Assembly (NCBI GenBank): GCA_933228895.1
Contig: OW121853.1
Span: 9,058,494-9,122,493 of the forward strand
Direction: 5' to 3'
DNA length: 64,000 nt
From: Platycnemis pennipes
Lineage: Eukaryota > Arthropoda > Insecta > Odonata > Platycnemididae
The notes below the pieces were generated by a model that worked only from the letters and a program-made list of their open reading frames with translations, made no database searches and was not told where the DNA came from. The translations under genes were made by a program, and so were the position numbers. Shown here piece after piece: positions 48,875-61,510 of this stretch. Each line of letters opens with the position of its first letter. The stretch's first letter is position 1.

Positions 48875-49330
48875 ATTACTATATCATCACCATCATCATC
48901 GGTCAACAATCCTAGGATTGGTTAGACGCAGCCCTCCCCTCGATTCTTCTGTCGGCCAATCTCTTCATATTGACGATGCTCCTCTCTTTTACATCCTTCA
49001 CAACTTGCTCCGTATACCTCATACGAGGCCTGCCTTTTCCATTCTTCCAGGTTTATTTATCCCTCGACGATTGTCTTCATCAGGCCATCGTGTCTCAAGA
49101 TGTTGCCCATTAAGTTGTCCCATCTTCTTTTTAAGGTTTTCAGTAGACATCTCTTCTCTCCCACTCTTCTTACGCCTTCTTCGTTTGTCACTCGATCGAT
49201 CCATTTTATCTTCAGGATTCTTCGATAGCACCACATTCCAAATGCTTCCAGCCTGGACTTTTCTGCTGCTGTTATTGTCCATGCTTCACTGCCATATAGT
49301 AGAATGCTCTGGATGTATGTTCTAAGCATT
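48875..49330 (-). pseudogene. LINE C-terminal fragment with GATGAT tail
   Basis: The frame 49329-49057 encodes the end of a LINE polyprotein: QSILLYGSEAWTITAAEKSR, then EAFGMWCYRRILKIKWIDRV, NEEGVRRVGEKRCLLKTLKR and ILRHDGLMKTIVEG. After a frameshift at about 49055 the sequence continues as VKDVKERSIVNMKRLADRR and ends near 48915. It is followed by a (GATGAT)n tail at 48878-48903. This is the standard C-terminus of arthropod endonuclease-reverse transcriptase LINEs; RT and endonuclease are lost by 5' truncation. The tail shows that this end is the true 3' terminus. Confidence 0.88.
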
Positions 49331-52145
49331 ACTTTATGTGGAACTTTATTTTTAAAATATTTTATAAGTTACATACAGATATTATGTAAATAGATAAATA
49401 AAAATTTGAATCGATAGTGTCTCTTGTCTAAAGAATTTACGAGGTTGTTTCTCAATGTGTTAGGGTCACTATATTGGAGCGATGTGTATGGTTATCTACC
49501 AGCGAGGTAAAACGAATATTAGTGACCGTGTGATAGAATCTATCTGTAACTTTATATCCGTCGTTTATTCGATTTATATTGAAGGCCTTTATTTGAAATT
49601 TGAAAAGCAATAGCACATGAATTAAAAAATTGAATTCTAATTCAAAAAAAGCTATCTGCAATAATGGTATTTAACACGAAGTGTAAGGATAAAATAAGGA
49701 ATTTTTAGTATAAATAAAATGAGGTTTAATTCAATGCATTGGATGGATGTTAAAACAAATGTAAATTTCTTTTCAGTCAAAATAGTTTTGATGTAAGTCT
49801 TAACTAATAATTTGAAACAATTGTGAATAATAAATATAAAAATTTGAATTTCCTAAAATAAATAGTTAATTATTCTCTGATTTTTTATCGTTTCCTGGAG
49901 AATATTTCCAAGGGATAAACAAGATTACTAAGGTAGATGGGTGGTAAGATTTCTCAATGCTCGTAGTGATTTTAAAATAACCAAGAGGGTATTGACCACT
50001 CAAAAAAGCCAAATAATTATTAAGAATTTTGAGCACAAAAAGTATTTGAAACGACTATTTCTCAGGAATATTATTTTTTCATGGAATTCGGTGAAACTTT
50101 AGCATATTCTATTCAGTTTTCACAATTACAATTGCTTTTGTACTGCACCAACATTGCAGGAAGAACGATCTGTCAAGTTTTACGAAGCAGTTTGCGTGGG
50201 AAATGTAGAAATAATAACTCAGCACTACTGTTACTTCAAAACCATGCTTACAGAATTTGAACTTCAATAAAATCAATTCAGTAACACAACTCTCAAAATT
50301 CTCAATAAAAATGCGGCTACTTGCATGCATCTTGCATGAAAACCAGGAAGGAGCGTTGTGTCCCCAGAAGCTTCAGCCTACGGCCATGCATATAATATGC
50401 AGACCTAGATGAAACACAATTTCACCCTAAAAGTGGTCAGAATCTGGATTAATGCATTAATTATGGCTTCACAGTTGAAAATAATCCTATTCTACACATC
50501 ATTGCTAAGCAAGTTTAATATTTAGCCACTCTGAAAGATAGATGATACGATATTCTTGAAATACCATTCTGCCTAAAACAGTATCATAATTAGATTTAAC
50601 TGCATTTTAATTTGCTGAAGATGGTTATTTGGTGAAGATGCTTAAACACACGAATTATCACCTAACTCCTAAATGGGAAATTTATCACATGGAAGGGATA
50701 GCAAAGTGGTTAAAAGACCAATTTAAGTTTGAGTGGGAGTATAGCTCTTAGATAACAAGAAAAATATTAATCGCATGACTTAAAATTTATCCTTCCACCT
50801 TCCAAAAATAAATTGTGAATGCTGTGTGCTGACCCTCGAAATATGCATTGTTTTGATATCAAATATATTGGTAGCAAATGGAAAAAATTGGTAGAAATAT
50901 ATTTTTTATGTTTATCTGATCTCATACTTGTTTCACTACTTAAAAAAAATGTATAAAATGCAGTCATGAAAAATATAGAGGAATGGCAATAGGATCTCAT
51001 TAATGTGAGGCTGGGATAAATATCATAATTCAATATGATTTAATAGACCACGATCTGCTTGGAATGGAATGAATGAACGACAGATCATTTTCTATTATGG
51101 AATTTAAGTTAGTAAAATTACATAGAGAACACAATTACAAAAATAAATGACCAAAATTCTGCATATGTAATTTTTAGCTCAAGAAATCACTTTCCTTACA
51201 TTTGCAGGGAATAGAGTTGTAGTACTACACGCATCGAATGGTGGCCTAGTAGATATTATAAGAATTAATGGATACTTCTTATGCTTCTTCAATTCCTCAT
51301 ATAGCAAGGAAAGGAGAAAAGATTATTGGACATAATTACCCATTGTCTCTGAACTCAAATGTTTGAGGAATATGATTAACCTCCAATTGTTTGAATTTTA
51401 ATAAACGCATAAAAGAGAAATTTAATTATTCCATTTTATGTTTAATAATTTAACCATGTTATCAGTGAAAATATACGACCAAAAATAATTAAAAATTACT
51501 CTTAAAAATATTTAAAATGAAATAATTCTCTTTTATATATTCCTTCTGAATGCTTTGAGTTAAAACTGCAATTTTACGTGTTTAATGAATGCACTACCTA
51601 CGATGTGGAATTAAATTCTTTCAGCACCACATATCATGCTTTGAAATAGGGTACGAGCAAATGAAATTGAGTCGAATTAACCTATGTACGAAGGAACTAA
51701 ACTGTCCTCAGATTCATCAATCCAATATAATATATTGGAGCCATTTAATAGACATTAGATCTGACGAAATTATACTGCTTTAATTTATGAAATTCTTACA
51801 AATGGACCTAGAGAAAAAAAGCAAATTAATAATTATTTATACCTCTTTTATTACCCACTATTTTTCTAATAAAGGCAAAAAACATATATAGGGTATAAAA
51901 TGATCACAATCCATCGATTTATGACAACAGCTTGGAATATTTATTTATATTTGTTCATTATTTTTCTACTTAAATATTTTTATTTTCATAGCAATACTCT
52001 AAAAAGTAGCTTTTAATTCGTAAGGGGAATTTAATTAAGGATTAAAAATTCTTCTTTATATGTTTCTCTTCCGAAAACAGCAAGTGGAATATATAGCAAG
52101 ACGTACTAGATCCAGTAAGCTCATCGTTAGGTATAACTCTTAGAC
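49331..52145. other. Gene-less AT-rich stretch
   Basis: Nothing recognised. Confidence 0.6.
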
Positions 52146-52149
52146 TTGA

Positions 52150-54110
52150 GCTTTAGCGCAGATTGAGGTAATATTCCTCCAAGTAGCGCCACCAAATCCG
52201 TTCTGCTGCTGCGTCCGCGAGCGCGTGTCCCTAAGACCAAATCAACGGAGCAATTGCGCCCGGGCAAGGACCACGTGACATTGATTCCGGGACGAAGCGA
52301 TCGACTTACAAATTCTATCCGCGAGGGGCGAGATATAATTGGCCAATTAATTCGCCCAAATAGCAAAAGGGCGAAATATTTGCATCCCATCCTCGTTACG
52401 CGATACCGCGTCCCTTCATCGCACGTGACGCATGGCGATTCGAAATTCTTTGCGCTCTGTCCCGCGCACACCGCCGCGCACCCACCCCCGTCCCACCCCT
52501 AAACAAAACGAAAACGCGATGCGTGTCACCTCCAACGGGTCCATCCTCCCGTCCCGTGCACCCCCACCCCCATCGGGAACTATGCAAAAATATCCTCTCG
52601 CGACCCTCCCCCCACTCGTCTCGACCCCCGCGAATATGACGAAAGGAACGCGATTAAAAAAAATAATACCGCCAACCCTTCCCATAATGTATCGGTAATC
52701 AAAGTTTAACATCGCAAAACACGGCGGTGAGCTAGTATGTCCTGCCTCAAATTCCTCTCCAGCCGCATTATCCATTTAATCAGCGGTTATTATTTTGCAT
52801 TTTCGTCGTTGTTGCGGGTTGTATGGGCCCGTGTTCCGGCGATGGGCCCTCGCCCGCAGTCCCGGTGCCCCTGAGCCGATAGGGGTCCTGCCGCGGACTC
52901 CGGGAAGACGGGGAGAGAGGTCGCACAGGGTACATGCACGCTGGACCCCTTCCCGCGAGCACATGCTCTGTGGGCGGAGACGAGGGTTCCTGGCGGGGGG
53001 ACAGGGGGACGGCCTGGCAGCCGGGCCGTGACACGCCGGAGGGAAGGGGGCGTGACCCCTTGAGGGGGCGGAATCGTGAGTGGGCGTGGTGCAGCAGTCG
53101 GCACGCGTGACGAAGGCCGGCGCCGCGCAACTCGGCCGCGCCTCCCGAGCGCGGCAGCCATGGATCTGGGCGGTGCCGGGAACGAGGCCCGCCATCGGCA
53201 GTTGGCGGGCCGTGGCTAGGAGGGGCGTGGTCAGGGTGTGGGGTGGTGGCGACAAAGGGGGAGGGTCCAGGGGTGGCTACTCCACCACGCCTCGCGACAG
53301 TCGCTCGCGGGACCGGATAGCAGCGCCTTCCGTCCCTCGCTCCCTCCCCTCTCCCAATACATCCCAAGTTCCCCCCCCTGTTGGTGAAAAGCATTGCAAA
53401 ACGACACCCATTCCATATCTCTATCAACTTCCCTCCCTTATTCCGCTCTTCCCTCCTCTCACTCGGAACCACTACTTTTTTTTTTAACTTCCATCCCTCC
53501 CTCCCCACCCCCGGTTCCGCGGAACTCGCTAACCAGTCCCCTGAGCTGTAGGACAGCCTTCATGGTTGGCATTGCATCCGCGCGCATTTGCCCAGGCGCA
53601 AATGAAGGCGGAAAAAAGTCAGTTAACCGCTTCCCCAATTTGTTTTTTTCACCCCCCTTTCTCTTCCTCCCGGGGTCGTTTCGCCCCCTCCCCCTCCCAC
53701 GGAAGCACGCCCGCCCCCGCGCACCGTGGCCAGGTCCCGTTCACCCTTCCCTCTCTCGCCCTTTTTCGCCGTTCGCTTGTTTTTCCCATCCCGCTCTTCC
53801 CCCACCCCGCCTGCCTCCGGTGCACTTTCCGAAAACGCCTCGCTCCCACTAACACGGGGATGGAAGAAAAAAAAAGAATCCAACGAGCAAAAAAGGAATG
53901 GAGGGGAGACAATCTCCCCCTATCGTTCCCCTTCCACACTTCCTCTCCAGCTCGTTGCATTCAAACATGCTGCGGAATTCCATGAAAATTTATGCGCTGG
54001 TCAAAATGTTTCCCCATTCAATATGAATTGGGTAATTAAACTAACTTTTTCACTCGCTCCCGTCCAATCCGCTTCTTCGCCCAGTGTTTGATCCACCCCT
54101 TCCACTGATG
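52150..54110. promoter_or_regulatory. 2-kb CpG-island-like region, probable promoter
   Basis: This is by far the most GC- and CpG-rich segment of the window. Long frames stay open on both strands at once (for example 52780-53508 minus and 53080-53487 plus), with Pro/Arg/Gly-rich, repetitive products. This is what low stop-codon density gives and is not evidence for proteins. Motifs include the exact palindrome TAATTGGCCAATTA (52336-52349) and two CACGTGAC E-boxes (52272-52279 and 52422-52429). Long pyrimidine tracts run from 53330 to 53520. It most likely holds the promoter and perhaps a non-coding first exon of a developmental or housekeeping gene. The direction is uncertain, but a minus-strand gene would run towards the exon-like segments at 33.2 and 11.4 kb. 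Confidence 0.55.
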
Positions 54111-57100
54111 AGGACTGACCTCTCTCGGGCCGGCAAATAGCTATTTCGAAGCCCCCAGTAAAAACCATTTGTTGGACAAAAAAGCTGCTTCGAAAACGCT
54201 GCGTCCCCGCACTAAAAGAGCTTCGATTTTTTCCTTGTTACCTTGTGTGCTGCAGGGGTAAAACATACTTCCTTAAATGGCAGAGAACTTAATTGAGTCA
54301 TTACATTCAACGGAATCAATTATCAAAACACCCAATTAACTGAGTAAGTTTTATCTCGTGTTCTATGTTTGCCCTGCAAACTATAATAATGTTGGTTCAT
54401 TGAAAATTAATGATTATCGATTTATTTTTTCAAACAGTATCTAGGCAGGTGTAAAATTCTCTTATTGAGTAATTTTCAAATTTGTTACATTCATTAGAAA
54501 TGTGTGAATATTGGAGGATTATTTATTCACAAAGTACCTTTTTCTGCGAAAAAATAAATTCTTTCCGTGAATGATTTTCATTTTACTCTATATCACCATT
54601 AATTTACTTAAAGTTTTTATAAAAACTATTTGTTTTTTTACGGAAAACAAAACATCAATACTGGTAAAAAAATAATTCAAATCCCAAAGGACAACGTAGT
54701 ATTTTATTTTCCCAATCATAAATGTGTGCATCAACTAATACTATACAATTTATTAATAAAGAATCCATGAGTACTTGGTAGTGGAGCAAAAAGTTAAAAA
54801 CTACTTATTCTTTCTGAGTTCTGAAAAAATAAAACAATTTATTTCCGTTTTTATGGTAGCTCCTAAACGTGCGGGAGATTAATTATTTGCTTTTTTTGGT
54901 TCAAACATGTTCCTACACACATCCTTTTTTGGTACAGTAAGAACATTTGTTATTTCATATTGCTTCTCCACAATTCATTTATATTTATTCAATGATAGTA
55001 AAAATAAATACTCCTTAATTTCAACAGTGGTTACCTATTTATTTCACCATTTTATATTTTCACACTACATAGAGTCGCAACAGTTTGGTAATATATTAAC
55101 GTTAAAATAGAAAAGGAAAGATGTCACTGGTAGCAAGAAAAATATACACTATCTCTGCTTGATTTTTAAATTCAATCTATATTAAAATACCTTCATAAGT
55201 CAAGTTTTCAAATGCAAATATCCTGTCAATTTTATTTTCAAAAACAAAAGTATCGGAACAATGTCCCTTCCTGTAAATCTCACATAACTTAAATTTCATT
55301 TTATTTTAATATACTTAACGCCTATCAGGTGATTCGTAAAATAAATAATATAACTTTTTACCCGATTAGCTAGTCTCCGCCTACCTTGTGGGCCTTTATT
55401 AGGTATATGCTGACGTAGTTACGTTAACTGAAGGTTACTTTTTTATCCCAACTCCGCCTAACACTTTCTTATTTTACTCATCTGTAGATAAATTGTTTTT
55501 CCTCATGGAGTAATAATGGTTAACTATGTTCAAAATTCTATTGTTCAAAGTATTAAGTAGTTCTTTTCTACCATGAAATGAAATCTGAGTACTATTTTCA
55601 CCTCTCACAGCACACACTGTCAACGCTATATTTTGGAACAACAGCAACATTCCCCCAATTGCTAGTTATCTAGCATAGAGAGAGTATGCACACTTTTTCA
55701 GTGACCAGGGTTTAGTTAAAGAAACTAGATTTTGTCTAGTTAAGCTAAGGTGATCACCTTTCTTTTATGAATTACACTATTAATTGGCATCACCGAAAGA
55801 AAAATATTGCATAAACAAGACATCTTAACTACCTACTTGGGTTCTCTACATGATCTTACTTTCTTTGATTTCACCAGTAAATGCCGTATTTAAACCAAAA
55901 TTACTGCTAAATGAAGAAAACTTTATAGGTATATTTTATTTTGTGCAAAGGAAGTAAAATGACTGTGACAAAGATAACATAAATTCTCACATCCCATTTG
56001 ATAGCCAATATTGCAGCTTCTAAGCTCAAAAAATATAATGTTCGGCCTATAAGTAACAATTAAGCCTCTGAGTAGCAATATTGTAAGGAAAGTATTTTTA
56101 TTCCCCACTTAAATATTTTTTCTTATTTTCAGTAACGAATATCTTTTGAGGACAATGATATTTGAATAAAACCCGTTTTTTTAGTAAAAGATTTAGGCAA
56201 ACATAGAACCGTTGAGTTGAAGGAAGGGCCTATTATAAAACTCTACCGTTCGCTATTATATAAAATGCTTTAAAAAAATTAAAAAATCAATTTGAATCAG
56301 ATAAATAACATAGGCATTTTATTTTGAGAAAATAAATCTTGATTCATTTTAACTGAAAATACTATCGTTTACTAAGGCTTATCATTTGATACCTTTTTGA
56401 TCGATACCGATTTGATGGTTGAATGACAACTTTCTTTTAAAAAATCTTTCCACACAGTTTACGCCACTGCGGCTGTCATGAATGCTGTCACAGTTGACAT
56501 CAACGAATAATTTATTCTTGGTTGATTACCATCAGAAATCCATTGAAATCCTTAAGTAAGTAGGTGGTATTTCATTCATTTTACTGTCACGCAGTGTCGG
56601 ACCACTACGCCCATTTTCTAGTATTTCGGTCACAAAAAAGTGTTGGAGGATTCATGCAGTAATAAAAAAAAATTATTTTGATAATCACATGCCGAAGCTT
56701 GACATTTTTTAAGGCACATGTGTTGCATGTACCACTGGTAAGCTAATTCCTACTTTTATGCCACTTCAAAATAATTATGGTGTGTGAAACATTCATATTC
56801 TTCGGTACACAAATAAAATTTTTTAATAAATATCTTATATCAAAAACAAATATTATACCGATCAGAGTAAACATATTTTTTCCGTGATATCAGGGTCTTG
56901 CTGCCGGACAAAAAAGTTTCATAATGCCTCAATTGCTCTGCATACTTTCAAGTGTGTTATCGGTGGCTAGCAAAAAAACCAATGCTGAATAAGAGTTTGC
57001 AGGAAATCACTACCAGTGCAGCATTAAAATCCTCCACTGAATAACATTTTTAGTCCATTAACAGCGATTTTATTCGTTTCAATCTCCAGGACTGCAAACT

Positions 57101-58400
57101 ATTGCTCAGTACGATTTTGTAAATAGGAATGATATTCCGACATCTGCAGCCGAAAGTGATCAGATTTGCAGACTCTTGGACAATATTGCTTTCGTATGCA
57201 ACAAATACATTTTGCCGGAGATATAACAAGCAAAAAGAGAAAAGTTGATTATAACATTAAATATTAAGTGCATGTTGAACAGTTGTTTTCCAGTAAGCAA
57301 TGGTATGGTACGGATGCTAGAGTCAAATATGTTAGGGCTACTCTCGAGTTACAAGTTTAACTAAGAGGTTGGTCCGAGCAGTTCTGTCAGGCTAAAGAGG
57401 TAGTTGTAGCGAAAAAAATGTTAAGAGGGCAGCAATGACTCCATACTGGTTTCCCAACTTAACCCATGCAGGGTTCGACGTCCGGTGTCAGCGGTATGAA
57501 GGGAGAACTTGAAGGGAGGGTTCACTATTGGGAGCTCTTTTGTTTGGCTGCCTTTTTCTCATGCAGATATCGACACCAGGGAAGTACTTCAAGAAAAGAT
57601 TGGAACAATAGTTACTATGCATTGTACCCTTTTTCTCATTCATAATTTATTAATAATCTTGAGACACCAAAAACATATTTGAGGCCCCAAGGACAAAGTA
57701 AAACAAATATCTAATGAAGAAGGTACCAACACTGTGTTTCACTGGCAAAATGCTCTAAAATATTCTTTTTTTAAAAAAAAGAACTGTGGAAAAAGTGTAC
57801 TATGTAGAAGCTACAGAAATATCAACGTGATAAGATTGCTGACATTCATGTAACGCAAGGTTCAAAATGAACATTGTCACTGGTATCTAAAATTTTGCAA
57901 CCTTATTAGGCCAATTAATGTAAGATAGCCTATTTGGATTTATAAAAAGCAGGTGAGTGATGGATTACTCAGCTTATTATACCTATTGGCTGAATAATGA
58001 ATAAAGTAAACAAATTAATGGGTTATTTGTGGATTTGGCATTCGATGACGACAGGAGATACAAATTATTCCATTTATGAAGAAATTATAAAAATATAGCA
58101 AGGACTAAACAATAATCTATCAGGCATGCAAAAATCAAAGAAAAAATAAAAATATAGAGTAGAGATAAAATATTTAAACTATGCTAGGCATTTCCTACTT
58201 CGAAGAGTCCATCGAGTAAGTAGGAAAGAGATAGATCTAGAGAACTAAAATTATCAGTTAAAAAACAAGCAATTTCCGTTTCAAAACTAACTTCTAGATA
58301 TTACAAATGGCCGTAACTTGAGAAGCCTTGCAACAACTTCTATGCTAACGTGTTTTAATAATTTATTAGGAAACTTATGAATGCTAGAATGGGTTTAATT
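54111..58400. other. Gene-less AT-rich stretch
   Basis: Nothing gene-like was established. A slightly GC-richer segment at 57360-57540 contains GGGTTCGACGTCC, a B-box-like string without a matching A box. Confidence 0.6.
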
Positions 58401-58418
58401 TCTATAGAACTCTTCCTC

Positions 58419-61400
58419 CTACTCGATTTTTTGTTTTCCTAGTTTAACATTGGTCCTGACTTCCTTTCTCCTACTGCATACCAATACGTAAGTTTTCTTT
58501 TTATTGATCTTCAGAGGATATCTGGTCATTGTTCTTTCCATGTTTTCTAGTGTCTTCTTTGAATCTCCTTCTGTTTCTGCCATGACTGCTCCGTCATCGG
58601 TGAATCGTAGCATGCTGATTTTCTCCACATGGATATTCACTCCCTGAGACTTTTCTTTGACTCCTTGGATGGCTTTCTCGATGTAGATATTGAATAATAC
58701 GCCTTTTCTCACTCCTTTCTTTATGCTTGCTTCTGTACTACTGGGTCCTGATTTGATTATGGCTACCTGGTTTTTATACAAGCGGTGGATAACTCTTCAG
58801 TCATTGTATGATACTCCAAATTCTTTCAGAAACTTTAGCTTCATGTTCCAATCCACGTTGTTAAATGCCTTCTCCGAATCTAAAAATTCAACAAACGTCG
58901 GCAGATTCTTTTCTATTCTCTTCTCTAAGAGTAGCCTGAGGGCCAAATTTGCTCCTCTTGTGCCCTTGTTTCTTCTGAACCCCAATTAGTCCTCATCCAG
59001 GAACTCCTCAGCTTTTTGTTCTATTCTTCTATAGATGATTCTCGTCAATATCTTCGAGGCATGTGTCGTCAGGCTTATGGTCCTAAAATGTTCACTGTTC
59101 TGAGCCCTCTTCTTTTTGGCAATAGGGATGATGATGTTCTTCTCAAAGTCCGTGGGTATCTCTCCTATAGACCTCATATCGCATATGGTTTTGTACAGCT
59201 GTGTAAATGTCTTCTTTCTGGCATTTTTAATTACTTCGGCAGGAATATCATAAATTCCCGAAGATTTATTTACCCTCGGGTCCCTAACAGCTGCGTCAAA
59301 TTCTGATCTTATGATTGGGGCTCCCAAATCATCCTTATCGACTTCATTTTCCTCTTCGATTACTTCCGCTCTAAGATAGCTTCCATTGTACAACTCTTCC
59401 AAGTATTCCTTCCATCTCTTCACTTTATCGTCATGTTCAACTTAGAGTTCATTCTTGTCACTGAGGCTGGTACATTTTGCTGCCCGTTCCTTGAAGTGAT
59501 TTCTCACCATATTGTAGGCAACTTCCACATTTCCTTTTGCGAGGTTGCTTAGTACATCTTTGCATAGATCCTTCATCCACATTTCCCTTGCTTTTCTCGC
59601 TTCACGGTTTATTTCATTCCTGGGGGGGTCGTGGTGGCCTAGTTGGTAGAGCACTGAGCTACTGACCGGAGGGCCCTTGGTTAAAATCCCGGGCTAGAAC
59701 CTTTCTGGACACCCCCATCTAAAAATCTCCGCGATTCGATTTTCTGCGTGCCAGAACTTCTTAGGAAGTCGCTGGTAAAAGGAAATGGCCCCTCTACCCT
59801 GAAGGTGTGAATTTCACACGCCATTGGCTTGATACGGGGTGAGCTCTATCCTCACTTATCAAAACCAACCTTCGGGTTGAATCACTGAGTGAGTGAGTGA
59901 TTATTTTGTAGCGAAGTTGCCCTTCTTCAGTTTCCTCAATTTTATACTTTCTTCTCTCTTCAATCAATTCTAAGACTTCTTCTGTAATCCATGGTTTCTT
60001 TTTGACAACTTTTCTTCTCCCCAGAACTTCTTTTGCTGCTTCCTGTAGTCCACATTTAATGTTTTCCCAAAGCTCTTCCGCTGATTTAACAGTCAAATCC
60101 TCTTCTATTTTATTTTCCACTACCTTCTGAAAAACCAGCCGTTATGTAGGTTCCTTTAGTATTTCTAGTTGCCATATGTTCTTCATTGATTTCTTCAATT
60201 TCTTAATTTTTAAGGGACATTTAATCATCACTTAGTTGCGGTCACTGTCGATATATTTGCACCCGGATAGCTTTTGAAGTTCTTCAAGCACACCCTTCCT
60301 GGTTTCTTAACCTCCGATTTACTAAAATATAGTCAATTTAAAATATTCTTCTGTCTCCGGGCATTTTTCAGGTATATCTTCTCCGCTGGTGGTTTTTAAA
60401 TGACGTATTTGCCACCACCAAATTGTGTTGTGTGCAGAATTCTATAGCTCTTTCTCCTTTCTCATTTCGATTTTCCAGGCCATATTTTTCCGTTACTCTT
60501 CCATCTTTACCTTCGCCAACAACAGCGTTCCAGTCTCCTAAAATAATTAAGTTTTCTTCTCCTGTTACGTGCTTTATTATTTCCGTGATATCCTCATAGA
60601 CGTCTTCCACTTCTTTCTCTTCGTAGACCAACATAGGCATGTAAACTTTTACCACAATGGTATCTGTAGGCTTGGTCTCAACCTTCACCATTATAATCCT
60701 CTCACTGTACTGCAGGAAGCTCTTCACGCGCAGTCATGCACTCTTCTTGAGCATTATGCCTACTCCAGCGTTACCATTTTTTGATCCAGTGTGAATAATT
60801 CTATAACCTCCACTCCAGAAGTCTCCTTCTTCGGACCATCTGATTTCGCTGATTCCAAATATGTCGAGGTCCATTCTTCGCATTTCCACCCTAAGGTGGA
60901 AATCTCCAATCTTACGTAGGTCCGAAGTGATCGCACGTTCCTACCCTAAAATGACTATCACACTTGACCGATGTACTCTCTCGGGTAGTCCGCGCCCGGA
61001 AATCCGAATGGGGGACGATTTTACTTCCAGAATATTTCACTCTAGTGGGTTCCATCACGTCTTGATAAGAAAGAAAAGAGTGGACTATCTGCGACTCCTC
61101 GGGATAATAATGTGGTGGTTTCCCCTTGCCATCCTCATCGCAGTACCACAGCCGATAAAGTAAATGTTACCACGCCTGTAGTGAAATAAGTGTCACTGTA
61201 CCAACCACTGTGGTCTCCTCATATGAAGAAGAGCTGCTTTCCTCTCCTCCGGGTGCTAGGAAGCATAATTGTTGGCGGGCTCCCGTCGCCAAGTCACGGA
61301 ATCTTCACAGGTGTCTGCATCATTTAAAGACCTATCGTACCCAATGATAGACCAATACCACCTCAGAGTGCCGCCGCCTTTTGTCCACGACTGCTTATTC

Positions 61401-61510
61401 GACGAATTAACTAGCTTATCTCGCAGCTAACCATGAGGTCTATATCATCAGGTCGACCCACCATCCGCAACCCGGTGGACGCACTCAGTGGCTTAAAGTT
61501 CAGCACCGAG
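58419..61510 (-). pseudogene. Degenerate LINE: 5' region, APE endonuclease and RT, 3' end missing
   Basis: Read on the minus strand. The endonuclease starts near 60883 ([16 protein letters not shown], catalytic Glu in SEIRW), passes ILGDWNAVVGEG and ends RRRYT, a stop, then IDYILVNRRL. The linker (60120-59905) has AAKEVLGRRK. After a SINE insertion come RNEINREARKAREMW and KRWKEYLEEL. RT (59423-58419) has IIIPIAKKKR, FRTISLTTHASKIL, FLDED, a stop, LGFRRNKGTRGAN, EKAFNNVDW and RFTDDG. The GVRQGC...SP..FNIY block is shortened to GVRKGVLFNIYIE, a small deletion. At least five nonsense changes are visible (near 60725, 60366, 59440, 58987 and 58791). The 5' untranslated part extends to about 61500. 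The C-terminal region is absent, which is unusual because LINEs normally lose their 5' ends; a later deletion is likely. Confidence 0.9.
59622..59904 (+). mobile_element. tRNA-derived SINE inserted in the LINE
   Basis: A segment of about 283 bp lies between two LINE-coding parts (RNEINREA codons end at 59619; RYK codons resume at 59905). It starts with GTGGTGGCCTAGTTGGTAGA, containing the pol III A box TGGCCTAGTTGG (59635-59646). At 59679-59689 it has a B box GGTTAAAATCC, two changes from GGTTCGAATCC. A unique body follows and the 3' tail is (GAGT)n. This is the layout of a tRNA-derived SINE. No clear target-site duplication was found beyond TTATTT on both sides, so the insertion is old. It must be younger than the LINE it interrupts. 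Confidence 0.85.

Noticed and set aside
52776..53508. Long overlapping minus-strand frames up to 242 codons in the CpG island
   Set aside because: All three frames and the other strand are open together, products are Pro/Arg/Gly-rich, and GC content alone explains it.
53394..54091. Plus-strand frames of 121-152 codons in the CpG island
   Set aside because: They overlap each other in different frames, are Pro/Ser/Phe-rich from pyrimidine tracts, and show no domain.
57460..57480. GGGTTCGACGTCC as a tRNA B box
   Set aside because: One extra base compared with the B box and no A box at the right distance.
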